From Deinococcus sedimenti (GTDB taxonomy: Bacteria > Deinococcota > Deinococci > Deinococcales > Deinococcaceae), in contig NZ_BMQN01000003.1 of assembly GCF_014648135.1 (NCBI RefSeq), positions 62,001 through 126,000 on the forward strand: a stretch of 64,000 nt of DNA, given 5' to 3'. The translations under genes and the position numbers were made by a program. Shown piece by piece: positions 17,532 through 27,815 of the stretch. Positions within the stretch are counted from its first letter, which is position 1. Each line of letters starts with the position of its first letter. The notes beneath the pieces are model-generated. The model saw only the letters and a program-made list of their open reading frames with translations, had not been told where the DNA came from and searched no databases.

Positions 17532-18503
17532 GTGACGACCGACCCCACCCCGGACGACACCGCCGCGCAGGCCGTGCAGGTCGCCCGCCTCTACTACCAC
17601 CAGGGGCTGACCACCGACGCCATCGCCCGCGAACTCGGCCTGTCGCGGCCCAAGGTCAGCCGCCTGCTGACCCTGGCGCGCCGCACCGGCCTCGTCGAGA
17701 TCCGCATCCACGACCCGCAGGCCCAGCCGCAGAGCCTCGAGGCGCAGCTGCGGGCGCGCTACCCCTTCCTGACCCCGCAGGTCGTCAGCGTCCCCCCCGG
17801 CAGCCCCGAGGGCGCCTGGCTCGACCGGGTCGCGGTGGCCGCCGCGCGGCACCTCGGGCAGATCCTGCGCCCCGGACAGACCGTCGGCCTCGCCTGGGGC
17901 ACCACCGTCGACGCCGTCTCCCGCGCGCTGACGCCCCGTCCCATCGAGGGCCTGCAGGTCGTGCAGCTCAACGGCAGCGCCAACGCCCTAGACTTCATGA
18001 GCGGCTTCGTGACCGACACCATCACCCGCTTCGCCGCGAACTACGGCGCGCGCGCCCACCTCTTCCCGGTCCCGACCTTCTTCGACGACCCCGCCACCCG
18101 CGCCGCCATGTGGCGCGAACGCAGCGTCCGCCACGTGCTGGAGTTGCAGGAACGGGCGGACGTGCTGCTGTACTCGGTCGGCGCGGCCAGCGCGCAGGTG
18201 CCCAGCCACGTGTACGCCGCCGGGTACCTCGACGAGACGGACCTCGCCGCGCTGCGCGCCCAGGGCGTCGCCGGGGACATCGCCACCGTGTTCTTCCGCG
18301 AGGACGGCAGCTTCGCCGGGCTGCCCATCAACGCCCGCAGCAGCGGCCCCGACCTGGCGCTGACCCGCCGCGCGCAGCACGCCATCTGCGTCGCCAGCGG
18401 CCTCGGCAAGGTCGACGCGCTGCGTGCCGCGCTGGCCGGGGAACTCATGACCACCCTGATCGTCGACGAGACCACCGCCCGCAGCCTCCTGACCGCGCCG
18501 TGA
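17532..18503 (+). CDS. SorC/DeoR-type sugar-binding transcriptional regulator, probable glycerol-regulon regulator
   Basis: 323 residues. An N-terminal HTH (~12-55: ARLYYHQGLTTDAIARELGLSRPKVSRLL) precedes a SorC effector-binding domain (~65-320) with GLAWGTTVDAV and the SANALDFMSGF region. SorC domains bind phosphorylated sugars or polyols. GTG 17532 is chosen because TATGCT (17519-17524) lies seven bases upstream, a leaderless start; an ATG at 17520 falls inside that hexamer. Its position against glpK, and a shared dyad here and before glpD, make glycerol 3-phosphate or a related triose phosphate the likely effector; this is inference. GlpR in other bacteria belongs to the DeoR family proper, so this would be a different solution. 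Confidence 0.85.
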   Translation: MTTDPTPDDTAAQAVQVARLYYHQGLTTDAIARELGLSRPKVSRLLTLARRTGLVEIRIHDPQAQPQSLEAQLRARYPFLTPQVVSVPPGSPEGAWLDRVAVAAARHLGQILRPGQTVGLAWGTTVDAVSRALTPRPIEGLQVVQLNGSANALDFMSGFVTDTITRFAANYGARAHLFPVPTFFDDPATRAAMWRERSVRHVLELQERADVLLYSVGAASAQVPSHVYAAGYLDETDLAALRAQGVAGDIATVFFREDGSFAGLPINARSSGPDLALTRRAQHAICVASGLGKVDALRAALAGELMTTLIVDETTARSLLTAP

Positions 18504-18562
18504 ACCTTCCTGGACACGGCCGCAGATGTCCAGCAGAGCCTGGGGTCGGCAGCAGCCGCGTC

Positions 18563-18642
18563 CACTGCCGCCTTTCTCCGGTGCTCACTCCGCTCGATCC
18601 AGTGGTCGTGAGGGAAACCCTCACCCCCTCTGAACTCTGCTG
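18563..18642 (+). repeat. Dispersed structured repeat, copy G (right part only)
   Basis: Matches the right half of copies A and E (CTGCCGCCTTTCTCCGG, then GTGCTCACTCCGCTCGAT, then ACTCTGCTGTCAG). The hairpin position is kept but its sequence differs: GTGAGGG / CCCTCAC with an AAA loop. Its end runs into the cobO stop codon. Confidence 0.65.
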
Positions 18643-19275
18643 TCAGTACTCGATGCCGGTCTGCCCGCCGATCCCCTGGTCGTAGGCGTGCTTGACGGGG
18701 TTGACCTCACTCACCGTGTCGGCCAGCGCCACCAGTTCCGGCAGCGCGTCCCGGCCGGTGATCACCACGTGCAGCCGGGAATCCCGGGCGCGCAGGGTGG
18801 CGTCCACGTCCGCCCACGGCACCCAGCCGTACTTCAGGGGGTACGTGAACTCGTCCAGGACGATCAGGTCGTCCTCACCGGCCAGGATTGCCGCTCTGGC
18901 GAGGTCCCAGCCGTGCGCGGCCAGCGCCGCAGAGTTCTCCAGGTCCCGGCTGCGCCACGTCCACCCGTCCCCGAGCCCCTGGTACGGGATGCCCAGCAGG
19001 TCCAGCGTGCGGTGCTCGCCGAACTTCGCGGTGTCGTGCTTCAGGAACTGGAACATCCGCGTCCTCAGGCCCCGCCCGTGCGCGCGGATCATCAGGCCCA
19101 GCGCGGCGGTCGTCTTGCCCTTGCCGTTGCCGGTGTTCACGATCAGCAGGCCCCGGCGGCCCTTGCTGATCCCCTCGGGCTTGCGGTACGCGTCGCGCTG
19201 CGCGGTGAGTTCCTGCATGGCGCGCGCGCGGCGTTCCTCGGTGCTGGGCTGATCCGGGGTGGGGCCGCCGGTCAC
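18643..19275 (-). CDS. cobO: Cob(I)yrinic acid a,c-diamide adenosyltransferase
   Basis: 210 residues. The P-loop [14 protein letters not shown] (~47-60), [23 protein letters not shown] and the C-terminal signature [14 protein letters not shown] identify the CobO/BtuR/CobA type. It transfers the adenosyl group of ATP to cobalt in corrinoids, making adenosylcobalamin. It overlaps the stop of the upstream BtuF-like gene by four bases, so the two are translated together. The pair lies downstream of a cobalamin riboswitch, consistent with feedback by the product. There are no other cobalamin synthesis genes here, which fits salvage of imported corrinoid. Confidence 0.95.
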   Translation of the reverse strand: MTGGPTPDQPSTEERRARAMQELTAQRDAYRKPEGISKGRRGLLIVNTGNGKGKTTAALGLMIRAHGRGLRTRMFQFLKHDTAKFGEHRTLDLLGIPYQGLGDGWTWRSRDLENSAALAAHGWDLARAAILAGEDDLIVLDEFTYPLKYGWVPWADVDATLRARDSRLHVVITGRDALPELVALADTVSEVNPVKHAYDQGIGGQTGIEY

Positions 19276-20135
19276 AGGCGCGCCTCGGGGTGCAGGTAGC
19301 GGATCAGGGCGCGCAGCGCCTGCGCCAGGCGCGGGCCGGGACGACTCAGGGCGTCGCGTTCCTCGGCGGTGGGTCTGAACACCTTTCCGGTCGTCACGGC
19401 GCGCAGGTTCGCCCAGCCGGGCCGGACGCGGGCGTCGTCCAGCGTGAGCCCCACCATGACCTGCGGGTTGCGCTGCACGATCAGTTCCGGGTCCAGTTTC
19501 GGGAAGTCCCCCAGCGCGGGCGGCACGATCGTCTGCCCGCCAGCCTTGGTGATCAGCGTCCCGATGAACGAGTTCGGTCCGACTGAGTACGGGCTGGGGT
19601 CGATCTCGTAGTACGTGCTGACCTTCGGCAGGCCCGCCACGCTGCGCTGCAGGGCGTTCAGGTCGGCGCGCATAGACGTGATCAGCCGCGTGGCGTTCGC
19701 CTCGCGGTTGGTGAGTTTCCCCAGCACCGCGATCTTCTCAAACACCTCGCCAAACGACTGCCCCGTCCCGCCGTACACCGTCAGGCCCGCCTGCGCGAGC
19801 TTCTGCGTCAGGCGCGACCCGGCGGACTCGTCGGCCAGCACCAGATCAGGTTTCAGGGCGACGATCGCTTCCAGGTTCGGCTGGTAGGCGCTGCCCACCT
19901 TCGGCAGGGTCTTCACGACGGCCTGCGGGTAGTTGCTGTACAGGTCCACGGCGACCAGTTTGTCCGCCGCGCCGAGCGCAGCGAGCGTCTCGGTGTGGCT
20001 GGGCAGCATGGCAATGATGCGCCGCGGTTCGGCGTTCAGGATCACGCGGCGCCCCAGGTCGTCCGTGACGGTCAGCGGGTAGGAGGTGGCGGCCGCGGTG
20101 GACAGCAGGCTCAGGGCCAGAAGGGGAATTCGCAT
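19272..20135 (-). CDS. btuF: Cobalamin-type ABC transporter substrate-binding protein (BtuF-like)
   Basis: 287 residues. A signal peptide ([17 protein letters not shown]) precedes a TroA/FepB-type periplasmic binding domain: [53 protein letters not shown] and NPQVMVG. The family carries cobalamin, haem or ferric siderophores; the cobalamin call comes from the riboswitch and coupling to cobO. ATG 20135 is used because GGAG stands seven bases before it and the signal peptide starts there. The permease and ATPase (btuCD) are not in the window. Confidence 0.85.
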   Translation of the reverse strand: MRIPLLALSLLSTAAATSYPLTVTDDLGRRVILNAEPRRIIAMLPSHTETLAALGAADKLVAVDLYSNYPQAVVKTLPKVGSAYQPNLEAIVALKPDLVLADESAGSRLTQKLAQAGLTVYGGTGQSFGEVFEKIAVLGKLTNREANATRLITSMRADLNALQRSVAGLPKVSTYYEIDPSPYSVGPNSFIGTLITKAGGQTIVPPALGDFPKLDPELIVQRNPQVMVGLTLDDARVRPGWANLRAVTTGKVFRPTAEERDALSRPGPRLAQALRALIRYLHPEARL

Positions 20136-20181
20136 GGTGGGTCTCCGGCGTGCGCGGGTGGGTCTGTCCCAGCGGCGGCAC

Positions 20182-20205
20182 AAAAAAACCGCTGAAACTC
20201 AGCGG
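20182..20205 (-). terminator. Intrinsic terminator of the cobalamin riboswitch
   Basis: On the minus strand CCGCTGA-GTT-TCAGCGG is followed at once by seven T. It lies between the aptamer and the BtuF-like gene, where an attenuation terminator would be placed. Confidence 0.88.
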
Positions 20206-20405
<200 letters not shown>

Positions 20406-20462
20406 CCCCGCAAGGGACTCGACAGGCCCGGCCCCGCACACTCACTGAAGGAGGACCCCCGC

Positions 20463-22031
20463 GTGCCTGTCAGCCTGCCCCTCGCCGATCACGCCTGGAC
20501 GCTCCGCGACCTGGACCCCACCCGGTCGCGGGCGCTCGCGACCCGCTGCGGCCAGGGGCACGCCGAACTGGAAGCGCAGGTGGTGCTCGCGTATCTCGAC
20601 TGGCGCGAGGGTCGCCTCGAACCGGCCACCCGCACGCTGGCCGCCGCGCTGCAGGTCCTGCGCGCCGAGGACCCCGGCCGGTGGCAGGCCCGCGCGGCCA
20701 GCGTCCTGTCGTGCCTGGCCGGTGACCTGAACGAACCGGACGTGGCGCTGCAACTCCTCGATGAGCAGATCCGGCTGTGCGAGGCGCTGAACCTCACCGA
20801 ACTGTGGGCGTCCGGCATTCATGACCTCGCGGTGCAGCTGCGCGACGTGAACCCGGCCCGCTCGCGCAACCTGCTGCTGCAGGCGCAGGACGCGTTCCGC
20901 CGCTGCGGGTACCCGATCGGCAACCTGCTCGTCCACGGCAACCTCGGAGAACTCGACCGAGAGGCCGGGCAGTACGCGTCGGCGCTGGCGCATCACCGCG
21001 CGGCGCTCGCCGATCCGCTCATCAGGCAGCACCCGGGCATTGAGGCGTGGACGCTGCACGGCGCCGCGCGCGCCGCGCACGAGGGCAGCCTGCCCCGCCC
21101 GGACGCGGAACTCGCGCGCCTGCAGGCCCTGCGCGCGGTCGCGCACCTGGACGTGCAGGTCGAGGTGACGGCCGCCCTGAGCCTGTTTCTCCCGCCGGCC
21201 GAGGCGGCCGCGCTGCTGCGCGCCCTGCTCAGCCGGGCGGACCTGGGCAGCCACTACCGCCTCGGACTGCTGCACAGTCAGCTGTCCGGCGCGCTGGAAC
21301 GCGCCGGGGACGACCGGGGAGCGCTGCGGCACCTGAAAGTCGCGCGGCAGCACGAACGGCGCGCCCACGCCGGGCAGACGCGGCACGCGGCGCGCCTGAT
21401 GGACATCCTGCGCGGCATGGACGACACCCGCGCCCGCAACGCCGCGCTGGAACGGCACCTGAATGAACTGCGCGCCATGCACGCGCAGGTGCAGCACCTC
21501 AGCCTCACCGACCCGCTCACCGGACTGGGCAACCGCCGCCAGTTCCAGGAGGACCTGACCACCCTGACCGACGAGGACGCGCTGCTGCTGATCGACCTCG
21601 ACCACTTCAAACGCGTGAACGACACGCTGGGGCACCCGGTCGGCGACGACGTGCTGGCGCAGCTGGGCCGCCTGCTGGCCCGCGCCAGTCGCGGCGAGGA
21701 CCGCGCCTACCGCTACGGCGGCGAGGAATTCGCGCTGATCCTGCGGCAGGTGCCCCCGGCCGCGCTGGACGGCGTGGCCGAACGCGTGCGGGCCGCCGTG
21801 GAACGCGGCGTCTTCCCGGCCGTTCCGTGGACGCTGACCGTCTCGATCGGCGCGGCGCGCGGCCGGGACGCCCGGGGCGACGCGCTGCTGCGCGCCGCGG
21901 ACGAGGCGCTGTACGCGGCCAAACGCGGGGGGCGCAATCAGGTGCGCCGCTGGCCCCTGCGCGCCGCCGCGCCCGCGTTCGGGCCGGACCCGGGCGCCCC
22001 CGCCCGCCCCCGAGACGCCGCGTCGGTGTGA
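20463..22031 (+). CDS. TPR-GGDEF diguanylate cyclase
   Basis: 522 residues, soluble. Residues ~25-330 are TPR-like helices. A coiled segment (NAALERHLNELRAMHAQVQHL) leads to the GGDEF domain (~345-500) with DPLTGLGNRRQF, DLDHFKRVND and the active motif GGEEF (~419). The RxxD product-inhibition site (RGED) lies before the motif. It should make cyclic di-GMP in the cytosol in response to a partner sensed by the TPR region. GTG 20463 follows a strong GGAGG eight bases upstream. It diverges from the cobalamin riboswitch. Confidence 0.9.
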   Translation: MPVSLPLADHAWTLRDLDPTRSRALATRCGQGHAELEAQVVLAYLDWREGRLEPATRTLAAALQVLRAEDPGRWQARAASVLSCLAGDLNEPDVALQLLDEQIRLCEALNLTELWASGIHDLAVQLRDVNPARSRNLLLQAQDAFRRCGYPIGNLLVHGNLGELDREAGQYASALAHHRAALADPLIRQHPGIEAWTLHGAARAAHEGSLPRPDAELARLQALRAVAHLDVQVEVTAALSLFLPPAEAAALLRALLSRADLGSHYRLGLLHSQLSGALERAGDDRGALRHLKVARQHERRAHAGQTRHAARLMDILRGMDDTRARNAALERHLNELRAMHAQVQHLSLTDPLTGLGNRRQFQEDLTTLTDEDALLLIDLDHFKRVNDTLGHPVGDDVLAQLGRLLARASRGEDRAYRYGGEEFALILRQVPPAALDGVAERVRAAVERGVFPAVPWTLTVSIGAARGRDARGDALLRAADEALYAAKRGGRNQVRRWPLRAAAPAFGPDPGAPARPRDAASV

Positions 22032-22053
22032 TCCCGGGCGGGCCGACGACGAA

Positions 22054-22075
22054 CCCCCCGCCGCCTGGCGGGGGG
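22054..22075. terminator. Bidirectional hairpin between TPR-GGDEF and manC
   Basis: CCCCCCGCC and GGCGGGGGG form a perfect 9-bp stem with a four-base loop between two convergent genes. T-tracts are short, so it is a strong hairpin rather than a textbook terminator. Confidence 0.7.
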
Positions 22076-22091
22076 AGAAAGGCGCGGGGCG

Positions 22092-23153
22092 TTACGCGAA
22101 GCGCGCGAGGTCCGGGTTGGCCTTGAGCTGAGCCACGACCTTCTTGATGTCCTGCGTGCGGTCCTTGCGGACGACCAGGGTCACGTCCCCGGCGCGCACG
22201 ACGACCACGTCCTCCAGGCCGATGGTGGCGATCAGGTCCTCGCCCCCGGTGGTGTACATGATGGCCCCGCCGGTGTCGAGACTCACGTGCCGGCCCACGG
22301 CGACGTTCCCGCCGTCACCCTTCAACAGCCGTTCCAGTGCGTTCCAGTCGCCCAGGTCATCCCAGCCGAAACTGGCGGGAATCACCGCGACGTTTTTCGC
22401 CTGCTCGAGGATGGCGTAGTCCACGCTGATCTTCGGCAGCGTCGGGTACACCTGCCGCAGGCCGCCGCGCACCCTGGAAGCCTCCAGCATCTGCTGGTAG
22501 AGCTCCGGAACCAGCGTCTCGAAGGCGCGGAGGATGGTCTCCACCCGCCAGATGAACATCCCGGAGTTCCACAGGTAGCGTCCGGTGCTCAGGAACTGCC
22601 GGGCGAGATCCGCGTCGGGTTTCTCGGTGAAGCGCTGCACGCGGTAGACGCCAGTCTGACCGTCCTCCTGGCCCTGCTCGATGTACCCGTAACCGGTCGC
22701 GGCGTACCCGGGCGTCATGCCCAGGGTCACCAGGACGTCGTGAGTGCGGGCGTACTCCACGGCACGCCCGAGCACCTGATGGAATCCGTCTGCATCGTCG
22801 ATGCGGTGGTCGGCCGGGAAGACGCCCATGACGGCGTCCGGGTCGTCGCGGTGAACGGTCAGGGCGCCGTAGAGGATCGCGGCGGCCGTGTCGCGCGGCA
22901 CCGGTTCGACCAGCAGGTTCTCCAGTGGCAGGTCCGGGAGGTGCTCCAGGACGTGTCCGCGGTGCTCGTTGGCGGTCACGATCATCAGGTGCTCAAGGCC
23001 GTCCTGTCCGGCGGTCAGGCGCTCGGCGGTGGTCTGCAGCAGGCTGCGGCCGCTGCTTTCCAGGGTCAGGAACTGCTTGGGTTTACTCTTACGGGACAGG
23101 GGCCAGAAGCGCTCACCGCTGCCGCCCGCGAGGATCACCGGGTAGAAGGTCAT
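22092..23153 (-). CDS. manC: Mannose-1-phosphate guanylyltransferase
   Basis: 353 residues. The nucleotidyltransferase signature [24 protein letters not shown] begins at residue 5, with FPADHRI, GYGYIE and FTEKPD following. It makes GDP-mannose from mannose 1-phosphate and GTP for glycan synthesis. The length fits the single-domain enzyme without the isomerase domain of bifunctional proteins. The ATG is preceded by TAGAGT (23165-23160) six bases upstream, a leaderless start. It diverges from the phosphohexomutase gene, which supplies its substrate. Confidence 0.93.
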   Translation of the reverse strand: MTFYPVILAGGSGERFWPLSRKSKPKQFLTLESSGRSLLQTTAERLTAGQDGLEHLMIVTANEHRGHVLEHLPDLPLENLLVEPVPRDTAAAILYGALTVHRDDPDAVMGVFPADHRIDDADGFHQVLGRAVEYARTHDVLVTLGMTPGYAATGYGYIEQGQEDGQTGVYRVQRFTEKPDADLARQFLSTGRYLWNSGMFIWRVETILRAFETLVPELYQQMLEASRVRGGLRQVYPTLPKISVDYAILEQAKNVAVIPASFGWDDLGDWNALERLLKGDGGNVAVGRHVSLDTGGAIMYTTGGEDLIATIGLEDVVVVRAGDVTLVVRKDRTQDIKKVVAQLKANPDLARFA

Positions 23154-23159
23154 GCGGCT

Positions 23160-23247
23160 ACTCTACGGGGTCCGCCGTGACAGCGGCCTGAACGACGCCG
23201 ACATGAACCTGGCCTGCGCGGTAGATGCCGGCGCACTCAGGTAGGCT
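23160..23247. promoter_or_regulatory. Divergent leaderless promoters of manC and the phosphohexomutase
   Basis: TAGAGT (23165-23160, minus) stands six bases before the manC ATG and TAGGCT (23242-23247, plus) seven bases before the mutase ATG. The intervening ~75 bp may hold a shared control site, though I see no clear dyad. Confidence 0.6.
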
Positions 23248-23254
23248 GACGCTC

Positions 23255-24667
23255 ATGAAGCTGACGTTCGGAACAGATGGCTGGCGGGGCGTGATCGCCG
23301 ACGAATTCACGTTTGACAATGTCCGCCGGGTAGCGCAGGCGCACGCCGCGGCGCTGCTGAGCACGCCCGGCGCGGCCCGGTCGGCGGTGGTCGCGCACGA
23401 CACCCGGTTCCTGGGGGCGGCGTTCGCGACGACCGCGGCGCAGACCCTCGCCCAGGCGGGGCTGGACGTGACGCTGCTGCAGGGGCCCACGCCGACGCCC
23501 GCGCTGTCGCACGCGGTCCGCCGCGGCGGGCACGCGGGCGGCGTGATGATCACCGCCAGTCACAACCCCGGCCAGTACCAGGGCTACAAACTGAAAGGAC
23601 CGTACGGGGGCAGCGCCACCCCGGCCCTGGTGCAGGAGGTCGAGTCGCGGATCGACGCGCCGGCCGGGGCGCAGGCGGCCGGCACGCTGGGCGAGGGGGA
23701 CGCGCGGGCCGCGTACCTGGGCGCGCTGGCCGGACTGGTGGACACCGACGTGATCCGCGCGTCGGGCCTGCCGGTGTACCACGACGCCATGCACGGCGCG
23801 GCCGGCGGCTGGATCGAGCAGTTCACGCGGGAGCATCTGGGTGTCGAGTTCCACGGAGTGCGGCAGTCGCCCGATCCGCAGTTCGGCGGGGTGAATCCGG
23901 AGCCGATTCCGAGCAATCTCGGCGTGACGGCTCAGGCAATGCGTGAGGTGCGCGGGCCGGCGTTCGCGATGGTCACGGACGGCGACGCCGACCGGATCGG
24001 CGCGGTTCTGGCCGGTGGGGGGTACTTCAACAGTCATCAGATCTTCGCGGTGCTGCTGCATCACCTCGCGCAGCGGGGCCGGCGCGGCCGGGTGGTGCGG
24101 ACCGTCTCGACGAGCGGCATCATCGAGCGGCTGGCGCAGCATCACGGACTGGAGGTCGTGCAGACTCCGGTGGGGTTCAAGTACATCACCGATCACTTCC
24201 TCGAGGGCGAACGGGACCCGGCGCTGCAGGTCCTGATCGGTGGGGAGGAGTCCGGCGGGATCGGGGTGCAGGGGCACGTGCCGGAACGCGACGGGCTGCT
24301 TAACGGGCTGCTGCTGCAGGAGACGGTGGCGGCGTCGGGCCTGAGCCTCGACGAGCAGTTCCGCGCCATCGAGCAGCTGGTCGACTTCCGGCACCACTAT
24401 GACCGCATCGACCTTCACCTGCCGGGACCGGTCAATCGCGCGGACCTGATGGATGACGTGGCGCAGACCGCTCAGCTGGGCGCGCACCGCGTGCAGCAGG
24501 TAATCACGCTGGACGGCGTGAAGCTGGCCTTCGACGGCGGGTACGGCATGGTGCGGGCGTCGGGAACGGAGCCGGTCGTGCGGCTGTACGTGGAGGCGCC
24601 CACACCCGGTGAGGTGCAGGGCATCCTCGAGCAGTTGCGGACCCTGACCCTGCGGCACCTGCGGTGA
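23255..24667 (+). CDS. Phosphomannomutase/phosphoglucomutase
   Basis: 470 residues of the alpha-D-phosphohexomutase family. The phosphoserine loop is TASHNP (Ser102), the metal loop DGDADR (~240), the sugar loop GEESGG (~330) and the phosphate-binding end RASGTEPVVRLYVEA (~430). It interconverts 6- and 1-phosphohexoses. The manC gene, divergent 100 bp away, points to mannose 6-phosphate as a physiological substrate, so manB or pgm would be suitable names; sequence does not decide between them. ATG 23255 is chosen for the TAGGCT hexamer seven bases upstream. A copy of the dispersed repeat lies downstream. Confidence 0.9.
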   Translation: MKLTFGTDGWRGVIADEFTFDNVRRVAQAHAAALLSTPGAARSAVVAHDTRFLGAAFATTAAQTLAQAGLDVTLLQGPTPTPALSHAVRRGGHAGGVMITASHNPGQYQGYKLKGPYGGSATPALVQEVESRIDAPAGAQAAGTLGEGDARAAYLGALAGLVDTDVIRASGLPVYHDAMHGAAGGWIEQFTREHLGVEFHGVRQSPDPQFGGVNPEPIPSNLGVTAQAMREVRGPAFAMVTDGDADRIGAVLAGGGYFNSHQIFAVLLHHLAQRGRRGRVVRTVSTSGIIERLAQHHGLEVVQTPVGFKYITDHFLEGERDPALQVLIGGEESGGIGVQGHVPERDGLLNGLLLQETVAASGLSLDEQFRAIEQLVDFRHHYDRIDLHLPGPVNRADLMDDVAQTAQLGAHRVQQVITLDGVKLAFDGGYGMVRASGTEPVVRLYVEAPTPGEVQGILEQLRTLTLRHLR

Positions 24668-24784
24668 GGGCCGGGAGCTGAGCGTGGGGCCGGGGCGGAC
24701 CGCGGTGTTCAGCGGCACCCCGGGGCTCCGGTTCCCACCACGGGGGGCGCACTTCACACCTGGAAGCCGCCCGGCTTCTTCTCG

Positions 24785-24916
24785 CAGCGGTTTCCGGTTT
24801 CATTGAGGGTCCAACACCACGCCTCTGAACTCCACTTTCAACCGCCGCCCTTCTCAGGAGCTCGATTCAGAGATACTGAGGAAGCCCTTCAAGACCTCTG
24901 CATTCTGCTGTTGCAG
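24785..24916 (+). repeat. Dispersed structured intergenic repeat, copy B
   Basis: CAGCGGTTTCCGGTTTC at the start and ATTCTGCTGTTGCAG at the end match copies A and E. The outer stem GCGGT/ACCGC and the loop CCAACACCACG are kept. It lies tail-to-tail between the phosphohexomutase and PAS-GGDEF-EAL genes, right end 64 bp from the latter's stop. It takes up much of the 313-bp gap. Confidence 0.75.
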
Positions 24917-24980
24917 CCGCTCGAAGAGCACGGTGGTCGCACACCATGCCATCGGCGTTCGCCGGAGACGAGGAGGCGGG

Positions 24981-27815
24981 TCAGCGCGCCGGGCTGGATT
25001 CGGCCGCCCAGGCCGGCGCGCGCCAGGCGCGGTGCCACGCGGGCAGGTCGGCGGGCGGCAGGGGCCGCGCGAACAGGTACCCCTGCATGCGGGAGCAGCG
25101 CAGCTTCAGCAGGTGCTGGGCCTGCGCGGCCGTCTCCACGCCCTCGGCGATCACCGAGAGGTTCAGGGCGCCGCTGATGGTCAGGATGGCCTGCACGATG
25201 GCGGTGTCGGCCGCGCCGAGGTCCTGCACGAACGACTGGTCGATCTTCAGGCCGGAGACCGGCAGGCGCTTGAGGTAACTGAGGCTCGCGAACCCCGTGC
25301 CGAAATCGTCGATGCTGGTCTGCACGCCCAGTTCCCGCAGGGTGGTCAGGACGCCCTGCGCGAGCGGGATGTCGTGCAGCAGCAGGCCCTCGGTCAGTTC
25401 GAGTTCCAGCTGCTGTGGGGGCAGGCCGGTGTCGCGCAGCGCCTGCTGGACCTGCGCGGTGAAATCCGGCGCTGAGAACTGCGCCGGGGAGACGTTCACG
25501 GCGACGGACAGGGGACCGAGTCCTGCGGCGGTCCACTCGCGGGTCTGCCGGCAGGCTTCGCGCAGGGCCCACGCGCCGATCGGGACGATCAGGCCGGTTT
25601 CCTCGGCCAGGGGAATGAAGTCCAGGGGTGGGCGGAAGGTGCCGTCGGGTTGCGGCCAGCGCAGCAGGGCCTCGACGCCGGTGACGCGGCCCTGGTCCAG
25701 GTCCACCTTCGGCTGGTAGTGCAGGCGGAACTGCTGGCCGTCCAGGGCGGCGCGCAGGTCGCTCATGAGCTGCTGGCGGGCCAGCAGGCCGGCGCGGATC
25801 TCGCCGGAGAAGAAGTGGAAGCGGTTGCGGCCGTCGCGTTTGGCGCGGTACATGGCGGCGTCGGCGTGCCGCATGAGGTCCTCGACCCCGGCGCCGTCGT
25901 CCGGGTACAGCGCGAGTCCGGCGCTGCCGGTGACGTTGAGCCGGTGACCGTGCACGTCGAAGGGCTCCTGCATGACCCCGAGGATCTTCCCGGCGAGGTG
26001 CTGGGCGTCGCGGGGGGCGTTCAGGTCGGTGAGCAGCAGCACGAACTCGTCCCCGCCGAGGCGGCTGACGGTGTCGGCGGCGCGCAGCTGAGACCGCAGC
26101 CGGGCCGCGACCTGCCGCAGCAGCGCGTCGCCCACGTGGTGGCCGAGCGTGTCGTTGATGTCCTTGAAGTGGTCGAGGTCTAGGAACATCAGGGCGAAGC
26201 AGGTGCGGCGGCGCTGATGGGCGGCGGTGGCCTGCGTGACGCGGTCGTGCAGCAGCACGCGGTTGGGCAGGTCGGTCAGGGCGTCATGCTGCGCGAGGTG
26301 GGTCATGCGGCGGTTCAGGGCGCGCTGTTCGGTCACGTCCCGCACGACCAGCACCGCGCCGCGGTTCTCGCCGTCCTTGCCGGTCAGGGGGGAGGCGGTC
26401 ATGGCGACCTCGCGGGGTCCGGCGGCGGTGTCGAGCACAGCGGCGTGCTCGGGTGGCAGGTGCTGCGCCGCGCCGGTCCGCTGGGCCTGCGCGACCAGGT
26501 CCGCGGCGCTGCCGTCCGGTCCGCCGAGCGCGTCCCGCAGCGGCTGGCCGTCCGCCTTGCCGAACAGGTGGCGGGCGCGGGCGTTCTGGAAGCACACCCG
26601 GCCGTCGGCGTCGAGCCGCAGGACGCTGTCGGTGATGCCGTCCAGCGTCACCCGGTAGGCGTCCTGCGCCTCGATCAGGTCGAGTTCCGCGCGGCGGCGG
26701 GCGGTGATGTCGGTGCCCAGGGCGAAGAAGCCGCGCACCTCTCCGCCCTGGATGTCGGGCACGTACGCGGCCTGCAGGTAGCGCTCCCCGCTGGGGGTGT
26801 GGACGCTGCGCTCGAACACGGCACTCTGGCCGAGCAGCGCGCCCTGGATGTGCGCGTGGTTCTGGCGGTACAGGTCGTCACCCAGCAGCTCGCGCAGGGT
26901 CAGCTGGCGCACCTCGTCGGGCGTGCGGCCGAAGAAGGTCAGGTAGGCGGCGTTGCTGAACCGGTTGCGCTCCTGGCGGTCCCAGTAGCCGATGGTGGCG
27001 GGCATGTGGTCCAGGATGGCCTGCAGGTCCGCGCGGACCCGGTGCAGGTCCTCGCTGGCCTGCACGCGCGCGGTGATGTCCAGCTGCGTGCCGGTGATGC
27101 GGGTGGGCTCGCCCGCCGGACCGCGTTCACTGATCCGGCCGCGCAGCTGAATCCAGCGCCAGTCGCCGCTCGCGGCGCGCAACCGGTACTCGGCCTCGTA
27201 AAACGGGGTCTGCGCGTCGGCGTGCGTCTGGTAGGCCTGCAGCAGCTCCGGGAGGTCCGCCGGGTGGATGAGGGCCACCCAGTCGTCCTGCAGCGTGCCG
27301 ACGTCCTGCGGGGCGTACCCGAACCGTTCCAGCCAGCCGGCCGAGAACTGGATGCGCCGCTCCTGGGCCCACCAGTCCCAGAGGGTGGCCTGACTGCCGT
27401 CCAGCGCGAGCTGCAGCTGATCCTGCACGGCCTGCAGGCGCTGCTGCTGGTCGCGTTCCAGCGTGCGGTCCTGCACCTGCGCCACGACATGCAGCGGCTG
27501 GCCGCGCTCGTCCCGGATCACGGCGACATTCAGCTGCGCCCAGATCACCTGTCCGTCGCCGCGCACGTAGCGTCTCATCATCTCGGCCGCGTGCGGGTCG
27601 CCGCGGTGCGTCAGGAGTTGCGGCGCGCTCACGTGCCGGTCGTCGGGGTGGGTGAGGTCGCCGACCGTGGCGCGCAGCAGCTGCGCTTCGGTGTACCCGA
27701 GCAGGTCGCACAGGGCGCGGTTGACGCGCAGGAAGCGGTCGTCCAGGCCGACGAGGGCCATGCCGATCGGGGCGTGTTCGAACGTCGCTTCGAAAAGCCG
27801 GATTCCGGTCGGCAT
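24981..27815 (-). CDS. PAS-GGDEF-EAL cyclic-di-GMP signalling protein
   Basis: 944 residues, soluble. Four PAS domains occupy about 5-115, 130-245, 255-375 and 385-500, with PAC-like ends (VQDRTLERD, TQLDITAR, GTDITARR, VRDVTEQR). The GGDEF domain (~515-670) has DALTDLPNRV and intact GGDEF (~585) with RAAD as the inhibitory RxxD. The EAL domain (~690-935) has VEALLRW, LTEGLLL and DDFGTGFAS. Both activities look intact; which dominates cannot be told. It probably integrates several small-molecule or redox signals. GAGGAG precedes the ATG and TAAGAT about 45 bases upstream is a plausible -10. Confidence 0.93.
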   Translation of the reverse strand: MPTGIRLFEATFEHAPIGMALVGLDDRFLRVNRALCDLLGYTEAQLLRATVGDLTHPDDRHVSAPQLLTHRGDPHAAEMMRRYVRGDGQVIWAQLNVAVIRDERGQPLHVVAQVQDRTLERDQQQRLQAVQDQLQLALDGSQATLWDWWAQERRIQFSAGWLERFGYAPQDVGTLQDDWVALIHPADLPELLQAYQTHADAQTPFYEAEYRLRAASGDWRWIQLRGRISERGPAGEPTRITGTQLDITARVQASEDLHRVRADLQAILDHMPATIGYWDRQERNRFSNAAYLTFFGRTPDEVRQLTLRELLGDDLYRQNHAHIQGALLGQSAVFERSVHTPSGERYLQAAYVPDIQGGEVRGFFALGTDITARRRAELDLIEAQDAYRVTLDGITDSVLRLDADGRVCFQNARARHLFGKADGQPLRDALGGPDGSAADLVAQAQRTGAAQHLPPEHAAVLDTAAGPREVAMTASPLTGKDGENRGAVLVVRDVTEQRALNRRMTHLAQHDALTDLPNRVLLHDRVTQATAAHQRRRTCFALMFLDLDHFKDINDTLGHHVGDALLRQVAARLRSQLRAADTVSRLGGDEFVLLLTDLNAPRDAQHLAGKILGVMQEPFDVHGHRLNVTGSAGLALYPDDGAGVEDLMRHADAAMYRAKRDGRNRFHFFSGEIRAGLLARQQLMSDLRAALDGQQFRLHYQPKVDLDQGRVTGVEALLRWPQPDGTFRPPLDFIPLAEETGLIVPIGAWALREACRQTREWTAAGLGPLSVAVNVSPAQFSAPDFTAQVQQALRDTGLPPQQLELELTEGLLLHDIPLAQGVLTTLRELGVQTSIDDFGTGFASLSYLKRLPVSGLKIDQSFVQDLGAADTAIVQAILTISGALNLSVIAEGVETAAQAQHLLKLRCSRMQGYLFARPLPPADLPAWHRAWRAPAWAAESSPAR